This document shows, in pieces, positions 8,373 to 17,131 of a stretch of 64,000 nucleotides of DNA. The notes beneath the pieces are model-generated. The model was not told the origin of the DNA. It made no database searches and saw only the letters and a list, made by a program, of their open reading frames with translations. The stretch's first letter is position 1. Each line of letters begins with the position of its first letter. Source of the stretch: CAZKAP01 sp964552195 (lineage in GTDB: Bacteria > Bacteroidota > Bacteroidia > Flavobacteriales > Flavobacteriaceae); assembly GCA_964552195.1 (NCBI GenBank), contig CAZKFM010000011.1:38195-102194 (forward strand). Reading direction: 5' to 3'. The translations under genes and the position numbers were made by a program.

Positions 8373-9989
8373 ATGGCAACCAACAGAGATCTCAGCCGAT
8401 ACGGGCTGGAAAACGTGAATGCGCACTGGAACCTGGACCCGCAAACGCTTCAAAGAATTACCGTAGAGCAGGGAATGGGTGTGGAAACCGACAATGGAAC
8501 ACTGGCCGTTCGGACCGGAAAATTCACAGGGCGTTCGCCTAAGGATCGCTGGCTGGTTAAGGACGATTATACCCGGGACCGGGTCTGGTGGGGTCGAATC
8601 AACAAGGCGATCAGTCCGGAGAATTTTGATAAACTGAAGCAGGAGATAACCCGTTACCTCTCCGGAAAGGACGTTTATGTGAGAGATGCTGCGGTGTGTT
8701 CCCACCCTAAATACCAGATGAATGTCCGGACGATCACCGAATATCCCTGGTCCAATTATTTTGTAAAGAATATGTTTCTCAGGCTAGGTGAAGAGGAACT
8801 CGAGAATTTCGAAGAAGAGTGGCTGGTGCTTTGTGCACCGGGCTACGAGCATCCCGATCCAAAGTCGGTAGGCTTAATAGCCGGTAACTTCTCCATACTG
8901 AACTTCACCGCCAAGATCGCGCTGGTCGGGGGTTCTGCCTATACGGGTGAAATCAAGAAGGGAATCTTTTCGGCCCTGAATCTGATTCTGCCGGTGGACA
9001 AGAATGTATTCCCCATGCACTGCTCCGCCAATCTGGGCGAGGAAGGGGATACGGCCATTTACTTTGGTCTATCGGGCACCGGTAAGACCACCCTTTCCGC
9101 AGATCCCGATCGCAGGCTGATCGGTGACGACGAGCACGGATGGACGGATGACGATATCGTCTTCAACTTCGAAGGCGGATGCTACGCCAAGGTCATCGAC
9201 CTGACCGAGGAAAAGGAGCCGGATATCTTTAGGGCCATCAAGCCCGGTGCCCTGCTCGAGAATGTAGTATTCAAGGAAGGCATTAAAGAGGTTGATTTCG
9301 AAGACGATAGTATCACCCCGAATACTCGTGTGAGCTATCCGCTGGACCACATCGACAACATAGCCGTTCCTTCCTACGGTACCAGCCCCAAGAATGTGTT
9401 CTTCCTGACCTGTGATGCGTTTGGCGTACTGCCACCGGTATCCCGTCTTACGCCCGGTCAGGCCGCCTATCATTTCATATCCGGGTACACGGCCAAGGTG
9501 GCAGGTACGGAAGCAGGTATAAACGAACCCGTCCCTTCCTTTTCCGCTTGTTTCGGTGAGCCCTTCATGCCGTTGCACCCTGCGCGCTATGCAGAAATGC
9601 TAAGCAGTAAAATGAAAGCTACGGGTTCCAATGTATGGCTGATTAATACCGGCTGGTCGGGTGGACCCTACGGCGTGGGCTCGCGCATCAAACTCAGGTA
9701 CACCCGGGCGATGATAACCGCCATACTCAAGGGCGAACTGGACGAGATAGACTATGACCAGCATCCTATATTTGGTCTGCACATGCCCAAGTACTGCCCT
9801 GGTGTCCCAACCGAGATGCTGGACCCCATGAATACCTGGCTTCAGAAAGGGGCCTATGTGAGTAAGGCCATTCAACTGGCACATTCGTTTCACCTGAATT
9901 TCGACAAGTTCGCCAGTGAGGCGTCTGAGGAAATTCTTGAGGGAGGCCCGCTGATTGATGCCCATCATAGCCTGAAAGAACACTTTTAA
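8373..9989 (+). CDS. pckA: Phosphoenolpyruvate carboxykinase (ATP)
   Basis: The length (538 residues) is that of bacterial ATP-type PEPCK. The kinase-1a P-loop GLSGTGKTTLSADP lies at 232-245, followed by the metal-binding kinase-2 motif LIGDDEHGW. The oxaloacetate-binding stretch RTGKFTGRSPKDRW is near the N-terminus. The enzyme converts oxaloacetate and ATP to PEP, CO2 and ADP at the entry to gluconeogenesis. It lies 21 bp after the carrier gene and 10 bp before pfkA. The start is fixed by ATG at 8373 after an A-rich leader. Confidence 0.97.
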   Translation: MATNRDLSRYGLENVNAHWNLDPQTLQRITVEQGMGVETDNGTLAVRTGKFTGRSPKDRWLVKDDYTRDRVWWGRINKAISPENFDKLKQEITRYLSGKDVYVRDAAVCSHPKYQMNVRTITEYPWSNYFVKNMFLRLGEEELENFEEEWLVLCAPGYEHPDPKSVGLIAGNFSILNFTAKIALVGGSAYTGEIKKGIFSALNLILPVDKNVFPMHCSANLGEEGDTAIYFGLSGTGKTTLSADPDRRLIGDDEHGWTDDDIVFNFEGGCYAKVIDLTEEKEPDIFRAIKPGALLENVVFKEGIKEVDFEDDSITPNTRVSYPLDHIDNIAVPSYGTSPKNVFFLTCDAFGVLPPVSRLTPGQAAYHFISGYTAKVAGTEAGINEPVPSFSACFGEPFMPLHPARYAEMLSSKMKATGSNVWLINTGWSGGPYGVGSRIKLRYTRAMITAILKGELDEIDYDQHPIFGLHMPKYCPGVPTEMLDPMNTWLQKGAYVSKAIQLAHSFHLNFDKFASEASEEILEGGPLIDAHHSLKEHF

Positions 9990-9999
9990 AGCTAGCCAG

Positions 10000-11319
10000 A
10001 TGTCTGAGAATTCCAGTTTCGAAATCGTTCAACTGGGTGAGAACACCGTGAAATCTCCCCTCAAGCTCAGTCATGACCGTGGCGATGGAATCTACAATTA
10101 CGTCCAGGTGGGCGAGCGGCACTTGCTGAATACCAGTCGGGAGTATTTCGACCGCTGTGTGCGGGAAGGAAAAGAGCCGGTCTGTCTGGAGAAGGCAGGC
10201 CCCCGAGAGCATATCTACTTCGAACCGACTCGGGTTCGTGCGGCCATAGTCACCTGTGGAGGGCTGTGCCCCGGGATCAACAATGTGATCCGGGGAATAG
10301 TCATGGCCTTGCATTATTTCTATGGGGTTAAGGAAATCTTCGGCATTCCATACGGTTACGAGGGCCTGAATCCCAAATTCGGTCACGGCCTGAGGCCACT
10401 TAAACCGGACGATGTCAAGGAAATCCACCACGATGGGGGCACCTTTTTGGGTTCTTCTCGTGGTGCACAACCTGTGGATGTCATGGTCGACTACCTTAGG
10501 GACCAACGGATCGATATGCTTTTCGGCATAGGGGGTGACGGTACCCTCAAAGGATTGCAGGACATCGGTGAGCGGGTACAGGAGTTGGGGTTACCCATCA
10601 GTGTGATGGGCATACCCAAGACCATCGATAACGACATCGACCTGATCGACCATTCCTTCGGTTTCGAGACCTCCTTCGACAAGGCGAATCCCATCTTACG
10701 AGACGCGCACAACGAGGCGGTCGGTGCCTATAACGGAATCGCCATAGTTAAGCTCATGGGTCGCGACAGTGGATTCATTGCGGCCTGTGCCGCCATCTCC
10801 CAACCCGTGGTAAACTTTGTGCTGGTGCCGGAGATGCACTTCGAGCTCTATGGTGAAAACGGATTCTTTTACCACTTGGATAAGAGGCTGAAGTATAAGC
10901 ATCATGCGGTTATCGTGGTTGCCGAAGGGGCCGGACAGCACCTCTTCGAGGACGAAGCCGACTTACGGGATGCCTCAGGAAACCTGAAGCACCAGGATAT
11001 AGGGATACTCCTTAAGGATAAGATCAAGGAGCACTTCAGTCCCCGGATGCCAGTAACCGTCAAGTACATCGACCCCAGTTATATCGTGCGAAGTGCGGCA
11101 GCCAACTCCAGCGATAGTGTATTCTGTAGCGCCCTGGCTTACCATGCAGTACACGGTGCCATGGCCGGGAAGACGCAGTGTGTGATTGGGCGATTCAACA
11201 ATCAGTACGGATATGCCCCCATACGCGAGGTGACCCGTCAGCGACGCAAGGTGGACCTGGAAGGGGACCTGTGGTTTTCGGTGTTGCAGAGTACGGGACA
11301 ACCCTTTAAGATGTATTGA
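10000..11319 (+). CDS. pfkA: 6-phosphofructokinase, long plant/trypanosomatid-like type
   Basis: At 439 residues this is longer than the E. coli enzyme (about 320) and resembles the long group-II phosphofructokinases. Key motifs are TCGGLCPGINNVIRG, GGDGT at 178-182, GIPKTIDNDID with Pro206-Lys207, and KLMGRDSGFIA. Gly in GGDG is the ATP-type residue, while Lys in PKTIDND is the residue seen in pyrophosphate enzymes. This Gly/Lys pair is known from plant and trypanosome enzymes that use ATP, so ATP is the likelier donor. It phosphorylates fructose 6-phosphate in glycolysis, yet it sits 10 bp behind gluconeogenic pckA. A terminator follows directly. Confidence 0.9.
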   Translation: MSENSSFEIVQLGENTVKSPLKLSHDRGDGIYNYVQVGERHLLNTSREYFDRCVREGKEPVCLEKAGPREHIYFEPTRVRAAIVTCGGLCPGINNVIRGIVMALHYFYGVKEIFGIPYGYEGLNPKFGHGLRPLKPDDVKEIHHDGGTFLGSSRGAQPVDVMVDYLRDQRIDMLFGIGGDGTLKGLQDIGERVQELGLPISVMGIPKTIDNDIDLIDHSFGFETSFDKANPILRDAHNEAVGAYNGIAIVKLMGRDSGFIAACAAISQPVVNFVLVPEMHFELYGENGFFYHLDKRLKYKHHAVIVVAEGAGQHLFEDEADLRDASGNLKHQDIGILLKDKIKEHFSPRMPVTVKYIDPSYIVRSAAANSSDSVFCSALAYHAVHGAMAGKTQCVIGRFNNQYGYAPIREVTRQRRKVDLEGDLWFSVLQSTGQPFKMY

Positions 11320-11323
11320 TTCG

Positions 11324-11345
11324 GCCCCCTGGCCCAGGGGTTTTG
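11324..11345. terminator. Terminator between convergent pfkA and esterase genes
   Basis: CCCCTG-GCC-CAGGGG followed by TTTTG lies 6 bases past the pfkA stop. The stem is short but GC-rich and may serve both converging transcripts. Confidence 0.6.
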
Positions 11346-11349
11346 TACT

Positions 11350-12321
11350 TTATTTCCCCAAAAGGAAAATCAGGGGCTCGTGCAGCCGGGCTTTCCAGGC
11401 ATCTTCCGAATGGTTGGTTCCGGGATAGAACTCGCTTTTCCAGTTGCTCTCCGCCAGGCCCTTGGCCCTGAACAGGGAATCGACCCGTTTCTGGTGCGGT
11501 CCATACAGTGAATCCAGGGTCTGATCGCCGTAGTCGAAATACCATTTACTACCTGATTCCTTTTCGGGGAGATGGGAGTCCAGGTATTCGAGAAAGGCGT
11601 CGGGTATGGGGTTGTTTTCGTTGCTGTACATGCCCGGCCAGTGGGTGGACAGGCAGGCAGCCCCACCAAACACACTCGGATATTCACACAGGGCGTACAT
11701 GGAAATGAGCCCACCCATGCTCGAACCTCCGATGAAGGTGCTTTCCGGGCCCGCACCCACCTGGTAGCGGTTCTCAATAAATGGCTTGAGTTCGTCTACA
11801 ATGAACCTAAGGTAGTCGTCCGAGCGAATGGGGTACAGAAATCGGCTCTGCGCCCTCCGCTGCTCGGTAGTGCTTTGAACGAAAGCTTCCGGCAGGAGTT
11901 CGTAGGCCTTCTGTGGAAAATACTCCGAAAACCGCGCCTCTGGCCGGTTCCAGATACCGACGACGATAAACGGTCGAACACTGTCGGCATCCATCAGACG
12001 CTGGGCCGTTTCGTCCACTGCCCACTCCTGCTTGTTCCAGGTGGCCGTGGAATCGAATAGCATTTGGCCGTCGTGCATGTATAGGACATCGTGCCATAGC
12101 GTACCGTCATAGCCCTCGGGTAGCCAAACGCTCAGGTTGCGATCCGCAATGTAATTCGAGGGGAAATCCACGAACAGTTCCAGACGTCCCTCTCCGATGG
12201 TGTAAGTGTGGGGGACGGGTTCCGGATCGGGGGTAGCAGTTTCCTTGAGGGGGAAACGCAAAACGAGGAACAAGAAAACCGCCCCCATGATTAAGCCCAG
12301 TATGAATCTAAACCGTTCCAT
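11350..12321 (-). CDS. Alpha/beta-hydrolase, putative esterase family (enterochelin esterase-like)
   Basis: The 323-residue protein has one N-terminal membrane segment (FILGLIMGAVFLFLVL), so it is probably anchored or exported. The hydrolase part follows the putative-esterase (PF00756) pattern: SVWLPEGYDG, VLYMHDGQMLFD, and the nucleophile elbow GGSSMGGLISMYAL with the catalytic Ser in G-x-S-x-G. A His near the C-terminus (GTNHSEDAW) fits the end of the triad. It starts 9 bp after the amylase stop and is likely co-transcribed with it, so a role in removing acyl groups from a glycan or a related surface task is possible. The substrate is not known. Confidence 0.85.
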   Translation of the reverse strand: MERFRFILGLIMGAVFLFLVLRFPLKETATPDPEPVPHTYTIGEGRLELFVDFPSNYIADRNLSVWLPEGYDGTLWHDVLYMHDGQMLFDSTATWNKQEWAVDETAQRLMDADSVRPFIVVGIWNRPEARFSEYFPQKAYELLPEAFVQSTTEQRRAQSRFLYPIRSDDYLRFIVDELKPFIENRYQVGAGPESTFIGGSSMGGLISMYALCEYPSVFGGAACLSTHWPGMYSNENNPIPDAFLEYLDSHLPEKESGSKWYFDYGDQTLDSLYGPHQKRVDSLFRAKGLAESNWKSEFYPGTNHSEDAWKARLHEPLIFLLGK

Positions 12322-12330
12322 TTTTACAGC

Positions 12331-15300
12331 CTATTGTTTGACTACGCGAATACGTTCCTGACCCACCTCTAATATGTAAACACCATTTCTAAGTGCCGAG
12401 ATGTCCAGTTCAAATTCCTCTTGCTTCCGGAGTTCCAGTTCGCGGCTCAGTACCACCTTGCCGCTGAGGTCGTACCCCCTGATCAGTACCGTTCCCTCCG
12501 TCCTTCCCGACTTGAGTGTCAGAAATTCAGTCGCCGGATTCGGGTAAACCCTCAGAGAATCCAACATATAGTACGATACCTGATAGACGCCCAGGCAATC
12601 CTGATCGGTTTGTACCTGTATGTCGTTGGCACCCTCGGTCAGGTTCAGCTCGAAGGCACTCGCCGAGGTCCTGTAGGTTCGATTGTTGTGTATGATGGTA
12701 TAGGCGTCGGCCCCGCTAAGCTCCAATTGAACCTTGCGTTCTGTTGAATTGAGCCTGGATGAAACATTGATACCTTCCGGCTCCGTGAGTTCCAGATCGA
12801 AACAGGCCTGGTAATCGGTCTGTCCGACTACTCCGAAACAGACTTCGTAAGTGCCCGGGACCAGAGAATCGGTACTCCAGCTACTACCCGTAAAGCCATC
12901 CGTAAGGATTTCCGCTCCGTCCAGAGAAAGGGTTACTGTATAGTCGAGCGATGCTCCGGCGGTCAGGCTGATGCTTCCGTTATCTTCACCCGGACAGCTG
13001 CTTCCCTGGGACTGTACCTGGAAATTCGATGCCGGAAGGGTAAAAACCGCACAGCCATCCACATTAACGGTGGCCCCGATCTCCGTGTCCGGACAGAGGT
13101 CATTGGCATTGAGTACCCCATCGCCGTCCAGGTCGTTGGGATCGATCGTTGCTGTGCTGGGGGCATCCCCAAGAACCATAAACTCTCCGGGGCCTAATTC
13201 AATCGCAGCATTTACCTGACTGACCTCACGCGTCCTGTTGTTGGCGAGCAATTCGAACCAGGTTCCCGTTTTTGGAAAATTGGGATCAATACTCTGGGTA
13301 GTGGTTCCGAAGTTACCAATGATCACCACTTCAGAAATTTCGTCCTGCTCTGCGGCCGGGTAGGAGAGAGCGATCCGCTTTAAACCGCTGCTCGCACCCA
13401 GATCAAGGCTTACCTGCTCCGTTTCAAATATGGGTTCCTGAATTTTTAATACGATCAGTTTCTTCCAACTATCGTATATCGCCATTCGATTGGGGTCCTC
13501 GGCATATTCCCAGCGAATGGGTTTGTTCCCTACGCGCCCATTAAAGTTTATGGAAACCTCGTAGCCCAGTTCGCCGAATTGCCAGAGCATTTTAGGTCCG
13601 GGGATACCAAAAAGGAAGGCTCCAGCCGCTTGCATGCGATGCAGGGCGGTATTCAGCTCTTTTACGCTGTAATCACCATTTGCGTTTCCAAATTCCAGGT
13701 TCTTGTACATCAAGCGCTCCTCGTCATGACTTTCCATGTAGGTGATGGCCGATGGTTGCTGAAAGCCTTTATTCTGCCAATATGCGTTACCAAAATCAGA
13801 CTGATTGGATACGTGGTATCCCATAGTTGCCTCATTGTAAGGTTCTGTCATTTTATTCCATAAGAGGATGCCCTTTCCTTCGTCTACCCGGTAGTCCGCC
13901 CACTGCTCTTCCTCCTGAATTCCCCCCAGGTGCTCGAACATGACGAAAAATTCGGGATCGATCTCCCACTGGGCATCGGCATAGAGCTTCAGCACTTCAA
14001 TTCGGTCGGGCTGGGTGGCATTGGTACAGCCCTCGTCGCCGGACGTGCAATTCTGAGTAAAGCCCTTGGTCAGGTCCCAGCGCATTCCGTCTATTCTGAA
14101 CTCCTCGATCCAGTATTGCACCGTTCGAATCACAAAATCCCGGGTTCCCTGGTAGGAATGATCGAAATCGTTGAATACGCTATAGGCATGGCGGGCCGAA
14201 ACGTTAAAGAAGGGGTTGTCTGCCGATGCCGTACCCCCCGTGCCACCATTGTCCGTATTCCAGAGCTGATAGTACGGAAATTGTCCCGTGGCGTGGTTGT
14301 AGACCACGTCTATGAAGACGGCTATGCCCCTCTTGTGGCATTCATCGATAAGGCGCTTAAAGGCATTCTTAGTTCCGTAGTATTTGTCCAGGGCCATGTG
14401 AAAAGAGGGGTTGTACCCCCAGCTTTCGTTGGCGTCAAACTCGCTGACGGGCATGAATTCTATGGCGTTTACTCCCAGTTCTTCCAGATAATCCAGTCGA
14501 TCCAGAACCGCGTCGAAGCTGCGGCGCTCATCGAAGTCCCTGACCAGAAGCTCGTAAATCACCAGATCGTCCCTCTTGGGCTTCTGAAAATCCGTCACTT
14601 CCCAGGTGTAGGGTGTCTCCTGAGTATTCAAAACCGTAATCGCCTTGGTCTGTCCTGCAGGGTAAGCCGGTACATTGGGGTACACCTCGGCGGGTATAAA
14701 ATCGTCGTTTCCGAAGCCGTCGATGATCAGGGTACTGTAAGGGTCGGCCACATTGATGTCTGCCTCTACCAGGTACTGATAGAGATGATCCTGACCCGGG
14801 GTGAGTCCGGTGAGTTTCAGCCAGAATCGATCCCGGTTGCTGTCCTTTTTCATCAGGTAGGCATCGTCGATTTGCCAGTTGTTGAAGTCCCCAATCACGT
14901 GAACAAAGCTCTTACCCGGCGCAAAGAATACCAGGGTGGCTTTAGTCGGGTCAGCGGGGTCCAGGTTCAGCCCGTCTTTTAGTCCGGCAGGTACGGCTGC
15001 TTCCTCTACGGTGGGTCGGACATAGACTTGAAATTCCCGATCGAGAGTCGAGTTGCCATCGCTGGCCTCCAAGGTGTAAACGGCACTCTCGGTCACCGCA
15101 AAAGTGAAGCTATAGGATTGGGAAGGGGTAGTGGTCGAGTTGATGACTGTACCTTCCGTGGATAGCGTAAAGGTGGCATCCAGGGTAGTGGAAGCCTCGA
15201 CGGTAATTTCTTCGCCAGATTCGATAATTACCTGCTCTGTGGAGGGAGAGCTCAGGGTTAGTAATAAACCGCTAACATCTACCTCGTTGTCCTGGGTTTT

Positions 15301-15690
15301 TTTGTCACCCGTTCCGTCTTTAGCCTTGGCAAGCCCCCCGATACGACTGATATCATTGGTGCCAAACAGGTCCTCGGGAACAAACGTATAAGAGAAGCTC
15401 CCATCGCCGTTATCGGTCATCCTCTGGGCTTCATCTGAATTCTCCCAGGTACCATTGGTGAGTGCATCTCCACCAAAATCTCCGTTACCGTCGTAGTGCC
15501 ATGCCCAGAAATAGATATCCGTTACTCCCCATATGGAAGGATCGACACCGGTCACCGTTACGGTAACCTCGGTAGTGACTCCAAAAGATTCCGGTTCTAT
15601 GGTAAAGGTTCCCTGTTGTTGCTGTGCATGTATACAGGTTGCGGTGAACCATAAAAATGCAAAGGTGAGAAAAGACCTGAGAGGCTTCAT
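12331..15690 (-). CDS. Secreted multidomain alpha-amylase (GH13) with T9SS sorting domain
   Basis: The 1119-residue protein starts with a signal peptide (cut near CIHAQ). Starch-binding/Ig-like modules fill about 25-240 and a CBM48-like domain (FVHVIGDFNNWQ) about 245-340. The GH13 barrel follows. Its four conserved regions are visible: DVVYNHA (Asp461), GMRWDL with nucleophile Asp539, MFEHLGG with acid/base Glu586, and ESHDEERL with Asp656. After about 840 comes a thrombospondin type-3-like calcium loop (DLDGDGVLNANDLCPDTE), then an Ig-like module. The C-terminal sorting domain (VYPNPATEFL ... GVYILEV) sends it through the type IX system to the surface. It is the main starch-cutting enzyme of the Sus locus. 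A terminator separates it from susE upstream. Confidence 0.95.
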   Translation of the reverse strand: MKPLRSFLTFAFLWFTATCIHAQQQQGTFTIEPESFGVTTEVTVTVTGVDPSIWGVTDIYFWAWHYDGNGDFGGDALTNGTWENSDEAQRMTDNGDGSFSYTFVPEDLFGTNDISRIGGLAKAKDGTGDKKTQDNEVDVSGLLLTLSSPSTEQVIIESGEEITVEASTTLDATFTLSTEGTVINSTTTPSQSYSFTFAVTESAVYTLEASDGNSTLDREFQVYVRPTVEEAAVPAGLKDGLNLDPADPTKATLVFFAPGKSFVHVIGDFNNWQIDDAYLMKKDSNRDRFWLKLTGLTPGQDHLYQYLVEADINVADPYSTLIIDGFGNDDFIPAEVYPNVPAYPAGQTKAITVLNTQETPYTWEVTDFQKPKRDDLVIYELLVRDFDERRSFDAVLDRLDYLEELGVNAIEFMPVSEFDANESWGYNPSFHMALDKYYGTKNAFKRLIDECHKRGIAVFIDVVYNHATGQFPYYQLWNTDNGGTGGTASADNPFFNVSARHAYSVFNDFDHSYQGTRDFVIRTVQYWIEEFRIDGMRWDLTKGFTQNCTSGDEGCTNATQPDRIEVLKLYADAQWEIDPEFFVMFEHLGGIQEEEQWADYRVDEGKGILLWNKMTEPYNEATMGYHVSNQSDFGNAYWQNKGFQQPSAITYMESHDEERLMYKNLEFGNANGDYSVKELNTALHRMQAAGAFLFGIPGPKMLWQFGELGYEVSINFNGRVGNKPIRWEYAEDPNRMAIYDSWKKLIVLKIQEPIFETEQVSLDLGASSGLKRIALSYPAAEQDEISEVVIIGNFGTTTQSIDPNFPKTGTWFELLANNRTREVSQVNAAIELGPGEFMVLGDAPSTATIDPNDLDGDGVLNANDLCPDTEIGATVNVDGCAVFTLPASNFQVQSQGSSCPGEDNGSISLTAGASLDYTVTLSLDGAEILTDGFTGSSWSTDSLVPGTYEVCFGVVGQTDYQACFDLELTEPEGINVSSRLNSTERKVQLELSGADAYTIIHNNRTYRTSASAFELNLTEGANDIQVQTDQDCLGVYQVSYYMLDSLRVYPNPATEFLTLKSGRTEGTVLIRGYDLSGKVVLSRELELRKQEEFELDISALRNGVYILEVGQERIRVVKQ

Positions 15691-15711
15691 ATGGCTGGGG
15701 TATTATGTCAA

Positions 15712-15740
15712 AAAAGGGCTGTGGTATGCACAGCCCTTTT
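15712..15740 (-). terminator. Terminator between susE and the amylase gene
   Basis: AAAAGGGCTGTG-GTATG-CACAGCCCTTTT is a perfect 12-bp stem, followed on the minus strand by six T. It lies 22 bases past the susE stop and 21 bases before the amylase start. Transcripts from susC would end here or be reduced before the amylase. Confidence 0.85.
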
Positions 15741-15761
15741 CTAACGTTTCAAAAAGAGGTT

Positions 15762-17108
15762 TTATGATCTTGGATACAAAGCGTAAGTTGGTGCAGCGGG
15801 ATCCGAGAAATCCAGAACGATATCATATAATCCTGCAGTTACTGGAATGTTGTTTCCTGGACTCTCCAGTACACTGCTTCCTTCACCGGTACGGCCCAGG
15901 TCACCGTTCCACTCGTCGTTAGGACGGAATTTGATTTCACCGTCGACCAGGTTAACTCCCTGTGCCAGCCAGATGCCGGGATTCACCTCGGTAAACAGGA
16001 AATCGGGTCCGGCACCACCCCACTCGTTATAACCGGAGCCAACTACACCCCAGAGCTGTGCCTCGGCAACCGAGAAGGTCAGTCCTACGGGATCCATTTG
16101 TATGGCGTAGTAGCCTGCTGTGGCCGCAATGTTATTACCGGGCTGGGCAAGCACGCCTTCGCCATTCTGTCCCAGGTCGTTTTCCCAGGTATTCCTTGGG
16201 CGGAATTTGAACTCACCGTCCATCAGCATTACTCCTACATTGAAGGAATCGGTAGTATAATCGTAGAACATCAGGGCATCGGGTCCGGCACCACCCCATT
16301 CGTTGTAGGCCGATCCTACTACACCCCAGCTGAACGCTTCCCAGGTAAGGGTGTTGGCATTCAGATCGAGGGTAAACTTGTAGTCACCGGGCTCTATGGT
16401 GAAGTTACCTCCGTTGGGTTCCAAAGTAACGCCGTCACCACCAGGTCCGAGATTGGAGGACCACTGGCCGTTTTCACGAACCTTGAATTCCCCGCCGTTG
16501 TAGGTCGTAGCATAGGTTATGAATACGTTAGGGCTGCTGGTGGAATAGAAGGTGATATCCTGCGGTCCTTCGTCCCAGCCACGGAATGCAGCTCCTACGA
16601 GCCCCCAGCTTACGATTTCGATACCACTTCCGCCTTCAGCTACAATCAACTTAATGGTGATGGACTGTGCATCGGAGAGAGACTCCTGATCGCCCTGTCC
16701 CGTTCCCAGGTAACTCCGTACCCGGAAGTACACCGTGGCGGGTGTATCGGGCTCCAGCCCCATTTCGTTAGCGAAGTCGAGCAGGTCTCCTACGGTTACC
16801 GCGGCATTGGTGGCGGTAGTCGTGGTAATGAGTTCGAAATCACCGAAGTTCTCATCCATGGAGCCTTGAAGGTCATAGTTGACCGGGGAGGGTACTCCGA
16901 AATCGACCGGATCCCATACGAATCGCTCCGCTATGTTTGAGGCGGTTTCTGTGGAAATCAGGTATTCACTCAGGAAAGTGTTGGTAAACACTGCCGTATT
17001 GTTGGCCGAGTCTTCTGGTACCAGGAAGATCAGCGCATCGTCGTCTGTACATGCCGTAGCCAGGAGCAGTACGGCAATGATGGAAGAAAAGAATTTTATC
17101 AGTTTCAT
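15762..17108 (-). CDS. susE: SusE/SusF-like outer-membrane starch-binding lipoprotein
   Basis: The 448-residue protein has a lipobox (LLATAC, Cys20) followed by acidic residues, as in surface-exposed lipoproteins. An N-terminal SusE-type Ig domain spans about 30-170. Three related starch-binding modules follow, opened by WGLVGAAFRGWDEG, WGVVGSAYNEWGGAG and WGVVGSGYNEWGGAG. Each also holds a F(R/K)-x(6)-W-x-x-(D/N)LG segment. The Trp residues of such modules stack on glucose rings. It is the third gene of the locus, 23 bp after susD, and should hold starch at the surface for the SusCD importer. SusE and SusF cannot be separated by sequence alone. Confidence 0.92.
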   Translation of the reverse strand: MKLIKFFSSIIAVLLLATACTDDDALIFLVPEDSANNTAVFTNTFLSEYLISTETASNIAERFVWDPVDFGVPSPVNYDLQGSMDENFGDFELITTTTATNAAVTVGDLLDFANEMGLEPDTPATVYFRVRSYLGTGQGDQESLSDAQSITIKLIVAEGGSGIEIVSWGLVGAAFRGWDEGPQDITFYSTSSPNVFITYATTYNGGEFKVRENGQWSSNLGPGGDGVTLEPNGGNFTIEPGDYKFTLDLNANTLTWEAFSWGVVGSAYNEWGGAGPDALMFYDYTTDSFNVGVMLMDGEFKFRPRNTWENDLGQNGEGVLAQPGNNIAATAGYYAIQMDPVGLTFSVAEAQLWGVVGSGYNEWGGAGPDFLFTEVNPGIWLAQGVNLVDGEIKFRPNDEWNGDLGRTGEGSSVLESPGNNIPVTAGLYDIVLDFSDPAAPTYALYPRS

Positions 17109-17131
17109 CTGTGCGTAGTTTTACTTTTAAA

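Noticed and set aside
13930..14982. Long open frame on the + strand (350 codons)
   Set aside because: It lies wholly opposite the amylase gene, whose GH13 motifs are certain. The + strand translation has no recognisable domain.
16098..16940. Open frame on the + strand (280 codons)
   Set aside because: Antisense to the SusE-like gene and its repeated starch-binding modules; no motif on the + strand.
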